A stretch of DNA of 64,000 nucleotides from Arenivirga flava (GTDB lineage: Bacteria > Actinomycetota > Actinomycetes > Actinomycetales > Microbacteriaceae), in NCBI RefSeq assembly GCF_030161575.1, contig NZ_BSUL01000001.1:1903809-1967808 (forward strand), read 5' to 3'. The notes under the pieces were generated by a model. That model ran no database searches. It was not told the DNA's origin and worked only from the letters and a program-made list of their open reading frames with translations. The stretch's first letter is position 1. Every line of letters begins with the position of its first letter. Below are positions 40,181 through 48,437 of this stretch, one piece after another. Position numbers and translations under genes: made by a program.

Positions 40181-41002
40181 TTGCCCAGCCCCGCACGCGC
40201 CCCTCGTCCGCAGATCGTCCTCGAGGTGCTGGAGCGCATCCAGGTGTCGCCGCACCTCGTGCGCATCGTCGCCGGCGGCCCGAACATCACCGAGGTCGCG
40301 CAGGGCGACGCGACGGACGCCTACACGAAGATGGCCTTCGCTCCGGCCGGCAGCGCGCTGGTGCCGCCCTACGATATGACCGAGCTGCGCGCGCGGCTGC
40401 CGATCGAGGACCTGCCCTCGATCCGCACCTACACGATCCGCCGCTTCGACCTGGAGCACGGGCGCATCGAGATCGACTTCGTCGTGCACGGCGACGCCGG
40501 CGTCGCGGGCCCCTGGGCCGACCGCGCGGAGCCGGGCGACCCGGTCGTGCTGCTCGGCATCGGCGGCGGCTACGCGCCGGACCCCGAGGCCGATTGGCAC
40601 CTGCTCGCCGGTGACGACTCCGCGATCCCCGCGATCGCCGCGGCGCTGGAGGCGATGCCCGCCGACGCCGTCGGCACGGCGCTCATCGAGGTCGACGGCG
40701 AGGCGGACCATCTGCCGCTCACGGCTCCGACCGGCATCGACATCGTGTGGCTGCACCGCGACGGCGCCGAGCCGGGCACCACGACGCTGCTGGTCGACGC
40801 GGTGCGGGCGCTCGAGTGGCGCGAGGGCGCCGTGCAGGTCTTCGCGCACGGCGAGCGCGGCGCCATGCAGCAGCTGCGCCCGTACTTCACGGGCGAGCGC
40901 GGGCTCGACCGCGCGCAGCTGTCGCTCTCCGCCTACTGGGCGCACGGGCGCGTCGAGGACGTGTTCCAGGCCGAGAAGCGCGAGCCGATCGGTCAGATCT
41001 GA
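40181..41002 (+). CDS. Siderophore-interacting protein (ferric-siderophore reductase)
   Basis: A 273-aa cytoplasmic FAD/NAD(P)H enzyme of the ViuB/SIP family that reduces Fe(III)-siderophores to release iron. The FAD-binding motif is SIRTYTIRRFD near residue 88, followed by GPWADRAEPGDPVVLLGIGG, HLLAGDDSAIPAIAAALEAM and the C-terminal YWAHGRVED. The start is TTG 40181 with GGAAGG upstream. An IdeR box precedes it. No siderophore transporter genes are adjacent. Confidence 0.92.
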   Translation: MPSPARAPRPQIVLEVLERIQVSPHLVRIVAGGPNITEVAQGDATDAYTKMAFAPAGSALVPPYDMTELRARLPIEDLPSIRTYTIRRFDLEHGRIEIDFVVHGDAGVAGPWADRAEPGDPVVLLGIGGGYAPDPEADWHLLAGDDSAIPAIAAALEAMPADAVGTALIEVDGEADHLPLTAPTGIDIVWLHRDGAEPGTTTLLVDAVRALEWREGAVQVFAHGERGAMQQLRPYFTGERGLDRAQLSLSAYWAHGRVEDVFQAEKREPIGQI

Positions 41003-41054
41003 CCCCAACGTTCGAGAGCGGATGCGCGTCGTACAGGGTGAGAGGAGCTCCACC

Positions 41055-41468
41055 ATGAGGATGCGCATCACCGTGATCAGCGCCATCGGACTGCTCGCGC
41101 TGAGCGGATGCGCATCCGGCGTGGGCGATCGCGGTCCTGCGCCGTCGGGCGAGCCGTACGAGGCGTCCGTGATGGTGATCGACGACGGGGCCGGCGCGAA
41201 CGCCTGCACCGTGATCATGGAGTCGTTCCCGCCGCAGTGCGGCGATCCGCTGCCGATCCGCGGCTGGGACTGGTCGCAGGTGGAGGGCTGGCAGCAGTCG
41301 GGCGACGTGCGGTGGGGCGACTACCGCCTCACCGGCGTCATCGTCGACGGCGAGCTCGCGATCACGACGGCGCCCGTTCCGCGCACCCCCGAGACGACCC
41401 CGCTCCCCCGCGACTCCGGCGAGATCCTCCAGCCCGGCCACGGCACCGGCCCGCAGACCGGGCGCTGA
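41055..41468 (+). CDS. Small secreted lipoprotein
   Basis: A 137-aa protein with a lipoprotein signal peptide (MRMRITVISAIGLLALSGCA, lipobox LSGC, Cys19). The mature part has two further Cys (NACTVIMES and FPPQCGD), a Trp-rich middle (GWDWSQVEGWQQ) and a Pro/Thr-rich tail. GAGGAG precedes ATG 41055. No domain was recognised. It is 52 nt behind the siderophore-interacting protein gene, possibly in the same transcript. Confidence 0.8.
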   Translation: MRMRITVISAIGLLALSGCASGVGDRGPAPSGEPYEASVMVIDDGAGANACTVIMESFPPQCGDPLPIRGWDWSQVEGWQQSGDVRWGDYRLTGVIVDGELAITTAPVPRTPETTPLPRDSGEILQPGHGTGPQTGR

Positions 41469-41496
41469 GCGGATGCGGGACCGCCCGCATCCGCTC
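41467..41496. terminator. Bidirectional hairpin made of GAGCGGATGC words
   Basis: Perfect 13-nt arms GAGCGGATGCGGG (41467-41479) and complement (41484-41496), 4-nt loop, overlapping the stop codon of the lipoprotein and facing the convergent hydrolase. Same word as the hairpin at 6481. Confidence 0.8.
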
Positions 41497-41504
41497 GTCG
41501 CCGA

Positions 41505-42272
41505 TCAGGAGAGGAAGCGGATGGCCGCCTCGCGGAAGTCGCGCGAGGTCGGCGCGTTGAAGTGGTTGCGACCCGGGATCTCGAAGAACTCGGCCCGCGG
41601 TGCGGCCGCGGCGAGGCGCTGCGAGGCCTCGAGGATGCCGTCCTCGGACCCCGTCGCCAGCAGCAGCGGGATGCTCGGCGCGTTCTGCGCGGTCGGCTGC
41701 GGACCGGGGCGCATGCCCTCGACGAGGTCGACGAGCGCGAGCAGGTCGTTGCCGGGGGTCTGGCCGGCCATCTGCACGTAGGCGGCGGTGATGCGGTCGT
41801 CGATCGGCGCGCCCGTCGCGGCGTGCTCGCGGGCGAGATCGATGCGGAAGCGGGTGAGCGGGGTGCCGTCGGGGATGCCGCCGAGCACGGCGCGCGGGAA
41901 GCGCTCGGGCTGCAGGTGCGTCGCGTGCCAGCCGACGCGGCCGCCCAGCGAGTAGCCGGCGTAGGCGACCTCGTCGAGCAGGTAGGTGTCGCAGACGGCG
42001 AAGAGGTCGGCGGCCAGCAGGTCCATCGAGTACGACTCGGGGTGGTGCGGCTTGTCGCTCGCGCCGTGGCCGCGCAGGTCGACGGCGACGACCCGGCGGC
42101 CGGCTCGCTCGAGGTCGCGGATCCAGCCGGTGAGGTTCCAGTTGGCGTGGGCGCTCGACGCGAAGCCGTGCACCAACAGCACGGGATCGGCGAGCGGGTC
42201 GCCGAAGGCGTAGGTGGCGATCCGCAGACCGTCGGGCGACATGACGAAGCGGGGTTCGGGCGGCTCGGGCAT
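41505..42272 (-). CDS. Alpha/beta-fold hydrolase
   Basis: A 255-aa cytoplasmic serine hydrolase. The oxyanion region is VLLVHGFASSAH, the nucleophile elbow GYSLGGRVGW, the acid near LLATGSEDGIL and the His in IPGRNHFNAPTS, so the catalytic triad is intact. It has the layout of esterases or epoxide-hydrolase-like enzymes; substrate unknown. ATG 42272 is preferred (GGGAG about 9 nt upstream); a GTG at 42278 would add two residues. It is divergent from the mycoredoxin-like gene. Confidence 0.88.
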   Translation of the reverse strand: MPEPPEPRFVMSPDGLRIATYAFGDPLADPVLLVHGFASSAHANWNLTGWIRDLERAGRRVVAVDLRGHGASDKPHHPESYSMDLLAADLFAVCDTYLLDEVAYAGYSLGGRVGWHATHLQPERFPRAVLGGIPDGTPLTRFRIDLAREHAATGAPIDDRITAAYVQMAGQTPGNDLLALVDLVEGMRPGPQPTAQNAPSIPLLLATGSEDGILEASQRLAAAAPRAEFFEIPGRNHFNAPTSRDFREAAIRFLS

Positions 42273-42310
42273 CAGCACGCTCCCATCCCACCACGACGTA
42301 GGCTGCGCGC

Positions 42311-42562
42311 ATGACCGATCGCATCACCATGTACGGCGCCGAATGGTGCTCCGACTGCCGCCGCTCGAAGAAGCTGCTCGACGGGCTCTCCGTCGACTAC
42401 GACTACGTCGACCTCGAGGCCGTGCCGGAGGCCGCGGAGGTCGCGAAGGGCATCAGCGGGCGGACGAACATCCCGGTCGTCGCGTTCCCCGACGGCAGCC
42501 ACGTCGTGGAGCCGAGCGACGCCGAGCTCACGGCCAAGCTGGAAGCCGTCGGCGCCGTCTGA
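42311..42562 (+). CDS. Mycoredoxin/glutaredoxin-like protein
   Basis: An 83-aa thioredoxin-fold protein with the redox motif WCSDC (Cys13, Cys16) and the cis-Pro region RTNIPVVAFPDGSHVVEPS. Mycoredoxin-1 of actinobacteria reduces mycothiol-protein mixed disulfides and usually has WCxxC; the SD middle residues fit this family. It might serve the ArsC encoded in this window, which is inference only. TAGGCT at 42299-42304 lies 6 nt before the ATG (leaderless). Confidence 0.88.
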   Translation: MTDRITMYGAEWCSDCRRSKKLLDGLSVDYDYVDLEAVPEAAEVAKGISGRTNIPVVAFPDGSHVVEPSDAELTAKLEAVGAV

Positions 42563-42585
42563 TCACCGGGCAGGTCGACCGCTGC

Positions 42586-43299
42586 TCAGCGCAGCACGTC
42601 GGCGAGCACGGTCGCGGCGGCCTCGTAGCCCGCGGGGCTCAGGTGCAGCCCGTCGACCGTGTACTCCGCCCGCAGCCCGTCGGGGCCGCGCAGCGCACTG
42701 TTCACGTCGATGTACTCGACGCCGGCGAGGCCCGCCAGCGCCCGCAGCGCGGCGTTGATGTCGTCGAGCGCGTCGTTGGTGCGCAGCCCGACCGACGAGC
42801 GCGCCAGCGCGGCGGGATCGCCGTCGTAGACCGGGTAGACCGACTGCAGCAGGATGTGCGCCTGCGGCTCGTTCGCCTGCACGAGGCGCACGATGCGCGC
42901 GGTGTTCTCCACCGCCTGCTCGACGGTGCCGCCGTGGCCGAGGTCGTTCGTGCCGATCATGAGCACGACGATGCCGGGGTCGAGGTCGTAGACGCTCTCC
43001 TGCATCCGCTCGAGCACCTGCGCGGACGTGTCGCCGGGGATGCCCCGGTTGATCGTGCGCTGCTCTGGGAACGCGGTGAGCAGCGGGAAGCCCGCCGTGA
43101 TCGAGTCGCCGACGAATGCGATGGCGCCCGGCTCGATGTCCGGGTTCTCGATGCGCCAGAGGTCGATGCGGTGCTCGCGGGTGAGCTGCACCGGCTTGGT
43201 GAACAGCGTCGACTCGGTGGTGCCCGCGAGCAGCGCCGGGGCGAGCGCTGCGGCGAGCAGCGCGGCGGCGATCGGCAGGGCGGGGCGGCGGATGCGCAC
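42586..43299 (-). CDS. Secreted SGNH/GDSL hydrolase
   Basis: A 237-aa protein with an N-terminal signal or anchor (PALPIAAALLAAALAPALLA). The SGNH blocks are clear: I VGDSITAGFP, II NRGIPGDTS (Gly), III IGTNDLGHGG (Asn) and V DGLHLSPAGYEA (Asp, His), which fit an esterase/lipase or carbohydrate deacetylase acting outside the membrane. The start is GTG 43299, since no ATG precedes the signal peptide. Its 5' side faces a long repeat-bearing intergenic region. Confidence 0.9.
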   Translation of the reverse strand: MRIRRPALPIAAALLAAALAPALLAGTTESTLFTKPVQLTREHRIDLWRIENPDIEPGAIAFVGDSITAGFPLLTAFPEQRTINRGIPGDTSAQVLERMQESVYDLDPGIVVLMIGTNDLGHGGTVEQAVENTARIVRLVQANEPQAHILLQSVYPVYDGDPAALARSSVGLRTNDALDDINAALRALAGLAGVEYIDVNSALRGPDGLRAEYTVDGLHLSPAGYEAAATVLADVLR

Positions 43300-43871
43300 G
43301 GTTCGGCTCCGAGGGATGGCGGGGCTGACGGGTGGGGTGTGCTCGCCGTGGCCGCGGTGCGGAGTCCCCCGGGAGCGAGACGAGCGTACGTCGAGATCAC
43401 GGCTTCGGCAACGGATGTCCTCCGCTGGTATGACACGCGCCGCCACCCTGCGACCCCGCTCCCTGCGGGCCTCCCGCTGGCTGGACACCGCGCGTGCTCT
43501 CACCTTCCGCAGATCGGGGCCCTTCTGCCGCTTCGGGCGCCCGGCAACGGCAGGAACTCGCCGATCCGAGTCGGCGCCTCGGCCCGGGCGACGTCGGGCA
43601 AGGCCGCGCCCGTGGGCGACGATCGCGGCGCCGGCTCGGAGATCCTCTGGCGCGTTCCGCAGATCGGCGCAGTTCTGCCGCTTCGACTGGCTGGAAGCGG
43701 CAGGAACCGGCCGATCTGCACGGAGTCGGGCATCTCGGGGGCGGAGGCGCTGCGCGTGGCAGCAGGCAGGAGGACGCGGTGCCGGATGCGAACCCCTCGA
43801 CGAGCGGATGCAGCTGAGTGCGATCCGCGCATCCGCGCTCCCGATGCTCTGCGATGCGTAGCTTCGCTGGC
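43300..43871. repeat. Intergenic region with two related hairpin elements
   Basis: No gene was found. Two elements share TTCCGCAGATCGG followed after a few bases by TTCTGCCGCTTCG: A at 43505-43569 and B at 43655-43719. Each can fold back on itself. In B, arms at 43659-43683 and 43695-43719 pair at 20 of 25 positions; in A, 14 of 19 positions pair. The region also carries the -10 box TAGCTT (43859-43864) of the next gene. Confidence 0.75.
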
Positions 43872-44039
43872 ATGAGCGACCCGAGCAGCGAGGACCAGCA
43901 GCCCCGGCCCGAGGACGTCGCGGACCCCGCGGAGGACCGCGAGCCGCAGGAGGAGGAGCACGAGCGCGCCGAGACCGTCGACGGCGCCCTGAGCCCGGGC
44001 ACGACGGCGACCGACAGCCCCACCGAGCGCGGCGAGTGA
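43872..44039 (+). CDS. Small acidic hydrophilic protein
   Basis: A 55-aa protein (MSDPSSEDQQPRPEDVADPA...) composed largely of Asp, Glu, Pro, Ser and Thr, with no hydrophobic segment; probably disordered. The case for a real gene rests on TAGCTT 7 nt before the ATG (leaderless promoter) and strong actinobacterial codon bias. No family was recognised. Confidence 0.55.
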   Translation: MSDPSSEDQQPRPEDVADPAEDREPQEEEHERAETVDGALSPGTTATDSPTERGE

Positions 44040-44060
44040 CCGCGGCGGGGCTGGGGCCGG

Positions 44061-44537
44061 CTACGCCGTGATGCTGACCACGCCGAGCCCGAGGGCTCCG
44101 AAGAGCGCGCCCCAGAGCACCACGGCGACGACCTGCCACACGACGACGCGGCGGCGGTCGAGGCCGGCCGAGACCATGATGAAGGCGGTCAGCGAGATGG
44201 CGAGCAGCGACGGCGCGAGGACGCTCGCGACCGGTACGCCCCAGCGGTCGACGCGGGCGAGCACCTTCTGCTGACGGGCGCTCGGCGGCTCGGCGCGGTT
44301 GCGCTCGCGGCGTCGGGCGAGCTTGCCGCCGAGCACCACCGCGACGGCGAGCGCCACGAGGTTGCCGGCGATCGCGGCGCCCGCGGCGACGCCGACGTGC
44401 AGTCCGGTGATCGTGCCGAGGAACGTGCCGAGGTAGCTCTCGAGGAACGGCACGATGCCGACGGCGAAGATGATGAGCACCTGCAGCGCGGCGGGCACCC
44501 CGTCGAAGAGGTCGGTGAGGAAGGCGAAGGCGTCCAT
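44061..44537 (-). CDS. Small multidrug-export-like membrane protein
   Basis: A 158-aa integral membrane protein with four or five predicted helices. VPFLESYLGTFLGTITGLHVG and ISLTAFIMVSAGLDRRRVV match the pattern of the 'small multi-drug export protein' family (related to the DedA/SNARE-associated fold: FLESY, then ALAVAVVLGG). A cytoplasmic Arg-rich loop (about 70-90) separates two membrane halves. Transport function is inferred from the family only. It is convergent with the small acidic protein gene. Confidence 0.75.
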   Translation of the reverse strand: MDAFAFLTDLFDGVPAALQVLIIFAVGIVPFLESYLGTFLGTITGLHVGVAAGAAIAGNLVALAVAVVLGGKLARRRERNRAEPPSARQQKVLARVDRWGVPVASVLAPSLLAISLTAFIMVSAGLDRRRVVVWQVVAVVLWGALFGALGLGVVSITA

Positions 44538-44604
44538 GCCTCCACCCTGGCCGAGCGGATGAGGCCGCGTCAGGCCCGCAGCGCACCGATGCGGATGACA
44601 GATG

Positions 44605-44985
44605 TCACGAACTGCGCCGGAGCACCTCGATGACCTCGCCGGCCTCGTCGAGCAGGTGGATGCGGTCGCCGTCGACGATGGCGGTGTCGGTGCCTGCGAG
44701 GAGAGGCTGATCGCCGGGGCAGGCCACGAAGGTGGAGCTCGATCCGCCGACCTCGACCGCCGCAGAGGCGTCGTCCTGGCTCCAGCGCCCGCCGCCCCCG
44801 TTGCAGCCGTCGTGGCTGAGGACGGTGCCGTCCTCCAGGAACTCGATGTGCGGTTCGTCGTCGTCCGTGCTCCCCCAGCGGCCGGTCGGCTCGCCGGAGG
44901 ACGCCTCGGGAGCGGCCCCGGCGCATCCGCTCAGCAGCACCGCCGCGAGAGGCAGGACGATGAGCAGGGCTGGGCGACGGCGCAT
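44605..44985 (-). CDS. META-domain lipoprotein
   Basis: A 126-aa lipoprotein (signal with lipobox LLSGC, Cys21). The mature part resembles the META/HslJ domain: GRWGSTDDDEPHIEFLEDG, then VLSHDGCNGGGGRWSQDD with the typical G-CN motif, and a later Cys (FVACPGDQ) that may pair with it. META-domain lipoproteins are surface or periplasmic proteins of uncertain role. It is divergent from the OmpR-type regulator gene. Confidence 0.82.
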   Translation of the reverse strand: MRRRPALLIVLPLAAVLLSGCAGAAPEASSGEPTGRWGSTDDDEPHIEFLEDGTVLSHDGCNGGGGRWSQDDASAAVEVGGSSSTFVACPGDQPLLAGTDTAIVDGDRIHLLDEAGEVIEVLRRSS

Positions 44986-45032
44986 GCCCCCGCGCGTCCC
45001 ATGGGAGATGCACCGGTGCCAGCATCGGCGCG

Positions 45033-45049
45033 CTTCAGCGCCGCTTCAG
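45033..45049. promoter_or_regulatory. Direct-repeat box upstream of the response regulator
   Basis: CTTCAG at 45033-45038 and 45044-45049 (11 bp apart, each as GCTTCAG). The same phased repeat precedes the PepSY-like gene at 57643. This is the form expected for a dimeric OmpR-type regulator, suggesting autoregulation. Confidence 0.6.
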
Positions 45050-45072
45050 GGCCGCGCCGCCAGACTGCGGGC

Positions 45073-45750
45073 ATGCGCATCCTGGTGGTCGACGACGAAG
45101 TGCGCCTCGCCGACGGCGTGCGCCGCGGTCTCGAGGCGGAGGGCTTCGCCGTCGACGTGGCGAACGACGGCGTCGACGGGCTCTGGCGCGCCCGCGAGCA
45201 CCGCTACGACGCCATCGTGCTCGACCTGATGATGCCGGGCATGAGCGGATGGAAGGTCGTCGAGGCACTCCGCGCCGAGGAGAACTGGACGCCGGTGCTC
45301 ATGCTCACCGCGAAGGACGGCGACTGGGACCAGGTGGAGGCCTTCGAGAGCGGCGCCGACGACTTCGTGACCAAGCCCTTCTCCTTCGCCGTGCTCGTCG
45401 CCCGGCTGCGCGCCCTCATCCGCCGCGGCGCCGTCGCCCGGCCGACCGTGCTCGAGGCCGGCGACCTGCGGGTCGACCCGGCCGCGCGCCGCGCTTGGCG
45501 CGGCGAGGTCGAGGTGGAGCTCACCAGCCGCGAGTTCGCGGTGCTGGAGCACCTCATCCGCCACCGCGGCCAGGTGCTCTCCAAGCGCGAGGTGATCGCC
45601 GGGGTGTGGGACGACGACTTCGAGGGCGACCCCAACATCGTCGAGGTCTACGTGGGGCACCTGCGCCGCAAGCTCGACCGGCCGTTCGGCCGGAGCGCCA
45701 TCGAGACCGTGCGCGGCGCGGGCTACCGGCTGGCGGCCGACGGTGGTTGA
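45073..45750 (+). CDS. OmpR/PhoB-family response regulator
   Basis: A 225-aa two-component regulator. The receiver domain has the acidic pair Asp7-Asp8, phosphoacceptor Asp51 (DAIVLDLMMPGMSG), Thr79 and Lys101 (VTKPFSFAVLV). The C-terminal winged helix (about 125-222) has ELTSREFAVLEHLIRHRGQV, VYVGHLRRKLD and IETVRGAGYRL. It overlaps the sensor kinase gene by 8 nt. CTTCAG repeats 23-40 nt upstream are the probable autoregulatory site. Confidence 0.95.
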   Translation: MRILVVDDEVRLADGVRRGLEAEGFAVDVANDGVDGLWRAREHRYDAIVLDLMMPGMSGWKVVEALRAEENWTPVLMLTAKDGDWDQVEAFESGADDFVTKPFSFAVLVARLRALIRRGAVARPTVLEAGDLRVDPAARRAWRGEVEVELTSREFAVLEHLIRHRGQVLSKREVIAGVWDDDFEGDPNIVEVYVGHLRRKLDRPFGRSAIETVRGAGYRLAADGG

Positions 45751-47098
45751 GCCCTCGGTGGACGGCGCAGGAGCGGATGCGGTGGGCGCGCGCCGCCGGA
45801 TGCGCCCCCGATCCGTGCGCGCCCGCGCCACGCTCGGCGCGGTGGCGGTCGTGCTCGCCGCGCTGGTCGCGGGCGCCGCGATCTTCGCCGCCTCGCTCGG
45901 CGCGAGCCTCGAGGCCTCGGTGGCCCGCAGCGGCGAGCTGCGCGCCGAGGAGCTGGCGACCCGCGTCGAGGCGGAGGGCCCCGCGGTGCTGGGTCAGCTC
46001 GAGGACGAGATCGCGCAGCTCGTCGACGAGGAGTCCGGCAGCGTGCTCGCCGCGACGGAGGACGCCGAGGGGCTCGACCTGCCCGCCGTGGACGATCCGG
46101 TGCGCACCCGGCTCGACGGCGATCCCGTGCTCGTCGTCGCCGAGGACGCCGGCGAGGACCGCGTGCTGCTGCTCGCGACACCGCTCGAGGACGAGCAGGA
46201 GGCCGTCGCGACGGTCGTCGGCATGCTCGCCGTCGCCGTGCCGCTGCTCGCCGCGGTGGTCGGCGCGACCACCTGGCTCGTCGTGGGGCGGGCGCTGCGG
46301 CCGGTGGACCGCATCCGCTCGGAGGTCGATGCGATCACCGGCGACCGGCTGGACCGCCGCGTTCCGGTGCCCGCCAGCGGCGACGAGATCGCCGCGCTCG
46401 CGACCACGATGAACCGCATGCTCGATCGGCTCGACGACGCCGCGCGCGCTCAGCGCCGCTTCGTCTCGGACGCCTCGCACGAGCTGCGCTCGCCGCTCGC
46501 CACGATCCGCCAGCACGCCGAGCTGGCGGCCGCGCACCCCGCGACGACGAGCACCGAGGAGCTCGCCCAGATCGTGCACGAGGAGGGCCTGCGGCTGCAG
46601 GGGCTCGTCGATGCGCTGCTCACGCTCGCGCGGCTCGACGAGGGCGCGCCGATCGCGGCGCACCCCGTCGACCTCGACGACCTCGCGCTCGCCGAGGCGG
46701 CCCGGCTGCGCGGCCTGGGCGTCCGTGTCGACGCCTCCGGCATCGGCCCGGCCAGGGTCGACGGCGACGAGCGGATGCTCGGCCAGGTGCTGCGCAACCT
46801 CGCCGAGAACGCGCGCCGTCACGCGGCGGGCGGCGTCGCCATCGCCGTCTCCGAGCGGGACGGATGGGCGCTCGTCACGGTCGATGACGACGGCGCCGGC
46901 GTGCCGGAGGCGGAGCGCGAGCGCGTCTTCGAGCGCTTCGTGCGCCTCGACGAGGCGCGCGCCCGCGAGGCCGGTGGCAGCGGACTCGGTCTGGCCATCG
47001 TCCGCGGCATCGTCCAGGCGCACGGCGGCTCCATCGCGGTCGACGCCTCCCCGCGCGGCGGGGCGCGATTCAGCGTGCGGCTGCCGAGCGCCGGCTGA
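45743..47098 (+). CDS. Membrane sensor histidine kinase, partner of the OmpR-type regulator
   Basis: A 451-aa kinase. Membrane helix 1 (about 30-52), an extracellular acidic sensor region (about 53-155), helix 2 (157-182), HAMP (about 183-235: RALRPVDRIRSEVDAITGDR), HisKA with SDASHELRSPLATIRQHAEL (His246) and HATPase with RNLAENARRHA, VDDDGAGVP, FERFVRLD and GLGLAIVRGIV. All motifs are intact. GTG 45743 overlaps the regulator's last codons. The domain plan resembles the actinobacterial MprB/CseC type that senses envelope conditions; the signal is unknown. Confidence 0.93.
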   Translation: MVEPSVDGAGADAVGARRRMRPRSVRARATLGAVAVVLAALVAGAAIFAASLGASLEASVARSGELRAEELATRVEAEGPAVLGQLEDEIAQLVDEESGSVLAATEDAEGLDLPAVDDPVRTRLDGDPVLVVAEDAGEDRVLLLATPLEDEQEAVATVVGMLAVAVPLLAAVVGATTWLVVGRALRPVDRIRSEVDAITGDRLDRRVPVPASGDEIAALATTMNRMLDRLDDAARAQRRFVSDASHELRSPLATIRQHAELAAAHPATTSTEELAQIVHEEGLRLQGLVDALLTLARLDEGAPIAAHPVDLDDLALAEAARLRGLGVRVDASGIGPARVDGDERMLGQVLRNLAENARRHAAGGVAIAVSERDGWALVTVDDDGAGVPEAERERVFERFVRLDEARAREAGGSGLGLAIVRGIVQAHGGSIAVDASPRGGARFSVRLPSAG

Positions 47099-47227
47099 GC
47101 GGCCCGTGCGGACGGCGCTGCGCGGGCCGCAGCCGCCGCGCACGCCTCGTCCTGGGAGACGGGCACCGGTGGTGCCTGCCCTGGCGGTGCCTGGTCCGGT
47201 CGCACGACCGTCCGTAGCGTCGAGGGG

Positions 47228-47389
47228 ATGAACCCGCTCCGCCGCCGCCAGCTGCTCGCCCTCCTGCACCGTGGCCTCGGGGCCAGCGCCTCGCCGGACG
47301 TCGCCCTGCGCGCCGCGCTGGACCACGAGCGCCGCTGGGAGACCGCCGTCGCCGAGTCGGCCGAGCGGACCGAGCGGGTCGAGGACTGA
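47228..47389 (+). CDS. Small leaderless protein of unknown function
   Basis: A 53-aa protein (MNPLRRRQLLALLHRGLGAS, ending TERVED) with a basic N-terminal helix and an acidic Ala/Glu-rich second helix; soluble. TAGCGT at 47215-47220 followed by 7 nt and ATG gives a clear leaderless promoter. It ends 16 nt before the convergent CNNM-type gene. No family was recognised. Confidence 0.6.
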   Translation: MNPLRRRQLLALLHRGLGASASPDVALRAALDHERRWETAVAESAERTERVED

Positions 47390-47405
47390 CCCCGACCCGC
47401 TCGGG

Positions 47406-48437
47406 TCACTGCGCTGCGGTCTCCTGCGCGGCGGCGTCCTGGACGCCCGGGAGCACCTCGCGCAGCAGGTCGTCGAGCGTGACGACGCCGAGCAGGCGGT
47501 CGCCCTCGACGACGGTCGCCAGCTGCTCGCGGGCCCGTCGCATCCGCGCGAGCGCGTCGTAGGCCGTCGTCTCCGGGCCCAGCGAGAACGCGTCGCGGGC
47601 GATGCCGGCGACCGGTGCATCCGCTGCGGCCGTCAGGGAGTCGCGCACGTGCGCGACGCGCGAGCCCGCACCCGAGCCCACGAGGATGCGCAGGTGGCTC
47701 GACGAGGCGGCGACCGCCTGCAGCTCGGCCACCGTCGCCGTCGCCGCGACCGCGGTGGGCGTGCGGTCGGCCCGCACGATGTCGCCGACGGTGAGCGAGC
47801 CGAGCGCGATGGCCCGGTTGATCGGCTCGGAGTACTGGGCCTCGAGCGTGCCCGCGGCCTTCGAGTGCGCCACCAGCTCGCGGATCGTGTCGATGTCCTG
47901 CCCGCCCGCGGCCGCCTTCTCCACCGGCTCGACGCCGGAGGCCTTGACGAGACGGTTCGCGATGCGGTTGATCCAGAGCAGGAAGGGTCGCAGCGGCCAG
48001 GTGAGGGCCCGCGCAGTGATGCCCGTGGCCTTCGCCGCGGTCTCCGGGTGCGCGATCGCCCACGACTTCGGGGCCATCTCGCCGATGACGAGGTGCAGGA
48101 AGGTCACCACGATGAGCGCGATCGCGAAGGCGATGACGTCGGCCAGCACGTAGGGCATGCCCCACTGCTCGAAGAGCGGCGAGAGGGCGTAGTCGATCGC
48201 CGGCTTCGTGATGGCGCCGAGCAGGAAGGTGCAGGCCGTGATGCCCAGCTGGGCGAAGGCGAGCATGACCGTGAGCTCGTTGACGCCGCGCAGGGCGGCG
48301 CGGGCGGACGCGCTCGTGGCGGCCTCCTCCTCGAGCCGGTGCCGGCGCGCGGCGAGCAGTGCGAACTCGACGATGACGAAGAAGGCGCTGGCGACGATGA
48401 GCGCCGTCGTGATCAGCGCGACCATCCATCCGCTCAT
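47406..48437 (-). CDS. CNNM/DUF21-CBS membrane protein (HlyC/CorC family, short form)
   Basis: A 343-aa protein with an N-terminal DUF21 membrane domain (about 1-190, four helices; MLAFAQLGITACTFLLGAIT, HLVIGEMAPKSWAIAHPE) and a CBS pair (about 215-325, ending RLLGVVTLDDLLREVLPG). The C-terminal CorC/transporter-associated domain of the longer paralogue is missing. Members are Mg2+/Co2+ transporters or regulators. It overlaps its upstream paralogue by 4 nt (ATGA); such tandem pairs are common in actinobacteria and may form heteromers. Confidence 0.9.
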   Translation of the reverse strand: MSGWMVALITTALIVASAFFVIVEFALLAARRHRLEEEAATSASARAALRGVNELTVMLAFAQLGITACTFLLGAITKPAIDYALSPLFEQWGMPYVLADVIAFAIALIVVTFLHLVIGEMAPKSWAIAHPETAAKATGITARALTWPLRPFLLWINRIANRLVKASGVEPVEKAAAGGQDIDTIRELVAHSKAAGTLEAQYSEPINRAIALGSLTVGDIVRADRTPTAVAATATVAELQAVAASSSHLRILVGSGAGSRVAHVRDSLTAAADAPVAGIARDAFSLGPETTAYDALARMRRAREQLATVVEGDRLLGVVTLDDLLREVLPGVQDAAAQETAAQ

